DNA of 6,608 nt from Cyclobacteriaceae bacterium (GTDB taxonomy: Bacteria; Bacteroidota; Bacteroidia; Cytophagales; Cyclobacteriaceae): positions 1 to 6,608 of the forward strand of contig JANYDR010000174.1 of NCBI GenBank assembly GCA_025363495.1, written 5' to 3'. This document shows, one piece after another, positions 5,116 through 6,608 of the stretch. The notes beneath the pieces are model-generated. The model saw nothing but the letters and a program-made list of their open reading frames with translations, was not told the DNA's origin and ran no database searches. Position numbers and translations under genes: made by a program. Every line of letters begins with the position of its first letter. The first letter of the stretch is position 1.

Positions 5116-6608
5116 ATGAAATTCTTTGCTCCAGCGCTTATTTTTTGCGGAGCGGCTGCCTTCGGCCAATCTCCGCAAGTGCCTCACAAAATGCAGTTTG
5201 CGGGTCTTACTCTTACCATCCGTGATGATGCAAGACGTGAGATCCAAAAGGACGTGGATGCGCTTACCCAACACCCTAAATATTTTAATATTAAGGTTGA
5301 GAGAGCCAAAACATATTTCCCGGTAATAGAAAAGATTTTTGAAGAGGAACGCCTTCCCGTAGATTTTAAATATCTCGCACTACAGGAAAGTGCACTGATA
5401 CCGGATGCAGTATCTTCTTCCAACGCTGTTGGCTTTTGGCAGTTTAAACAATCAACTGCCGAGGAGGTGGGACTTCGTGTCGACAGTGAAGTTGATGAAC
5501 GAATGAATATTGCCAGTGCCAGTCGTGGTGCCGCGAGATATCTGAAACAATGCAATCATTATTTTAATAACTGGGTGTATGCTCTTCAGTCCTATCAGAT
5601 GGGTGCAGGTGGAGTAATGCGTGCTGTTGGTGATAAAGATTTGGGTGGGCGCTCTATGGAGGTTACGTCCGATACATATTGGTATGTTAAAAAATTCCTG
5701 GCGCATAAAGTAGCATTTGAAAATGCAGTGAGTGGGAAGGGACAGATTGAAGTGACGCGATTGAATTCGGTAGGCGGAAAGTCATGGAAAGAAATTTCAA
5801 AGGCGACCTCCATTGAAGAAGAGAAGTTGCGCGAGTTTAACAAGTGGCTGAAAGCAGAACGGATCCCCATCGATAAGGAGTATGCTGTGTTGATTCCAAA
5901 TGGTGATGGAGGAACCGACTTTGGCGTACTGGTTGTGTCTACAACAAAGACTAAGATTAAGCCTGCTATTGAAACAACAACCATCCGGACGGAAGATAAA
6001 TTGGAGGTTAATGGAATACCTGTCATAAAGGTCAGGAAGGGAGAGACGCTTGAATCAATTACAAAACGTGGAGATGTTGGGCTCAGTGCTTTTCTTCGTA
6101 ATAATGAAATTGGAATAGACAAGCCATTAAGGGAAGGTGAGTTATACTTTCTTCAGAAGAAGAAGAAAAGAGCTGAAGAAGAACTTTATACAATTAAGCC
6201 AGGGGAAGATCTTTGGATTGTCGCTCAGCGATTTGGTGTGCAGCAGAAATCACTTTTGAAGTTTAACAGGCTGGATAAAAATCTGAAACTTACTTCAGGT
6301 CTTACTTTATTTCTGAAAAATCGAAAACCAATAAGTAAACAAAATGGCGATGAAAGTGCAATTGTCACACTTGATGAAGATGACTCCTTTAATTGGGAAC
6401 AGCCAGTTGCAAAGAGAACGGCCATAGTAGTTCCTGTTGAGGTTTCAGATAAACAACAGGTTTTAGCGGGAAAGGTAAATGGGTTGGTAACGGCAGCACC
6501 TGCGTTAACACTGATAACAGCCGATTCTGCGGAGCCGAATGTCTTCCACGAAGTGAAATCCAGTGATACACTTTATAGCGTGGCACGACAGTATGGGGTG
6601 ACTATTAA
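5116..6608 (+). CDS. MltD-like lytic transglycosylase with LysM domains, 3'-truncated
   Basis: The frame is open from the ATG at 5116 to the last base, giving 497 residues with no stop, so the gene is cut by the window end. Residues 1-18 are a signal peptide (Lys2, hydrophobic core, AFG before Gln18), so the protein is exported to the periplasm, where this class cleaves the MurNAc-GlcNAc bond of peptidoglycan to a 1,6-anhydro product. The SLT (GH23) domain spans about 62-205: LALQES with catalytic Glu91, AVGFWQF (104-110), VDERMN (126-131), and SYQMGAGG (159-166) where many relatives have AYNAG. TYWYVKKFLAHK (187-198) closes the domain. A LysM-like region covers 301-347 (degenerate), followed by a basic-acidic KKKKRAEEE linker, a clear LysM at 357-401 and the start of another at 477. 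LysM domains bind peptidoglycan. Cys11 does not make a lipobox because Phe precedes it. Confidence 0.93.
   Translation, partial: MKFFAPALIFCGAAAFGQSPQVPHKMQFAGLTLTIRDDARREIQKDVDALTQHPKYFNIKVERAKTYFPVIEKIFEEERLPVDFKYLALQESALIPDAVSSSNAVGFWQFKQSTAEEVGLRVDSEVDERMNIASASRGAARYLKQCNHYFNNWVYALQSYQMGAGGVMRAVGDKDLGGRSMEVTSDTYWYVKKFLAHKVAFENAVSGKGQIEVTRLNSVGGKSWKEISKATSIEEEKLREFNKWLKAERIPIDKEYAVLIPNGDGGTDFGVLVVSTTKTKIKPAIETTTIRTEDKLEVNGIPVIKVRKGETLESITKRGDVGLSAFLRNNEIGIDKPLREGELYFLQKKKKRAEEELYTIKPGEDLWIVAQRFGVQQKSLLKFNRLDKNLKLTSGLTLFLKNRKPISKQNGDESAIVTLDEDDSFNWEQPVAKRTAIVVPVEVSDKQQVLAGKVNGLVTAAPALTLITADSAEPNVFHEVKSSDTLYSVARQYGVTI

Noticed and set aside
5116..5171. Lipoprotein signal with Cys11 in the transglycosylase
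   Set aside because: The residue before Cys is Phe, which does not fit a lipobox, and the hydrophobic core continues past the Cys to a more normal signal peptidase I site.
5595..6122. Long open frame of 175 codons on the reverse strand
   Set aside because: It lies wholly antisense to the transglycosylase, whose motifs run through the same bases. Its own translation is low-complexity and Ser/Pro/Thr-rich, typical of a shadow frame.

Overview
The window looks like an ordinary chromosomal stretch from a Bacteroidetes bacterium, probably a Cytophagales-like lineage. The evidence is moderate-to-low GC, absence of Shine-Dalgarno sequences, several TAnnTTTG (-7 type) elements just upstream of start codons, and protein variants that I associate with this phylum: the nucleoside phosphorylase start, the HFWEH M16 peptidase, and the MltD-like LysM transglycosylase with a YQMG motif. 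The placement rests on remembered family features, not on a database search.

Layout from left to right. (1) 3-944 (+): the C-terminal ~313 residues of a polytopic membrane protein, cut by the window start, of a type seen in surface-polysaccharide loci. (2) 996-1634 (+): a PglD/NeuD-like left-handed beta-helix sugar acyltransferase homologue in which the usual catalytic histidine position is alanine. These two are probably the end of a glycan-biosynthesis cluster. (3) 1677-2531 (+): a uridine-phosphorylase-like nucleoside phosphorylase with a forced GTG start. (4) 2617-2868 (-): a small unrecognised protein, convergent with (3). (5) 3018-4259 (+): a cytoplasmic M16 zinc peptidase. (6) 4350-4985 (+): a cation-dependent class I O-methyltransferase. 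(7) 5116-6608 (+): a secreted MltD-like lytic transglycosylase with LysM domains, cut by the window end and open to the last base.

Genes 5-7 run in one direction but are separated by 90-130 bp gaps with their own promoter-like elements, so a single tight operon is not obvious. The genes look like housekeeping and cell-envelope functions: export or polymerisation of glycan, sugar modification, nucleoside salvage, proteolysis, methylation and peptidoglycan turnover. I see no mobile element, CRISPR, tRNA/rRNA, phage or toxin-antitoxin module.

The most unusual structure is not a gene. Three non-coding gaps (2558-2613, 4293-4341, 5017-5060) carry degenerate tandem heptamers, and a fourth (969-989) has a weaker copy. 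Two share the consensus TTTCANC and the third is a GC-rich variant in which seven of eight units end in CC. One array sits directly in front of the O-methyltransferase ATG and is what makes that reading frame appear to extend upstream. A second observation is the loss of all the expected histidines in the PglD-like protein. No stretch longer than 300 bases lacks a gene.
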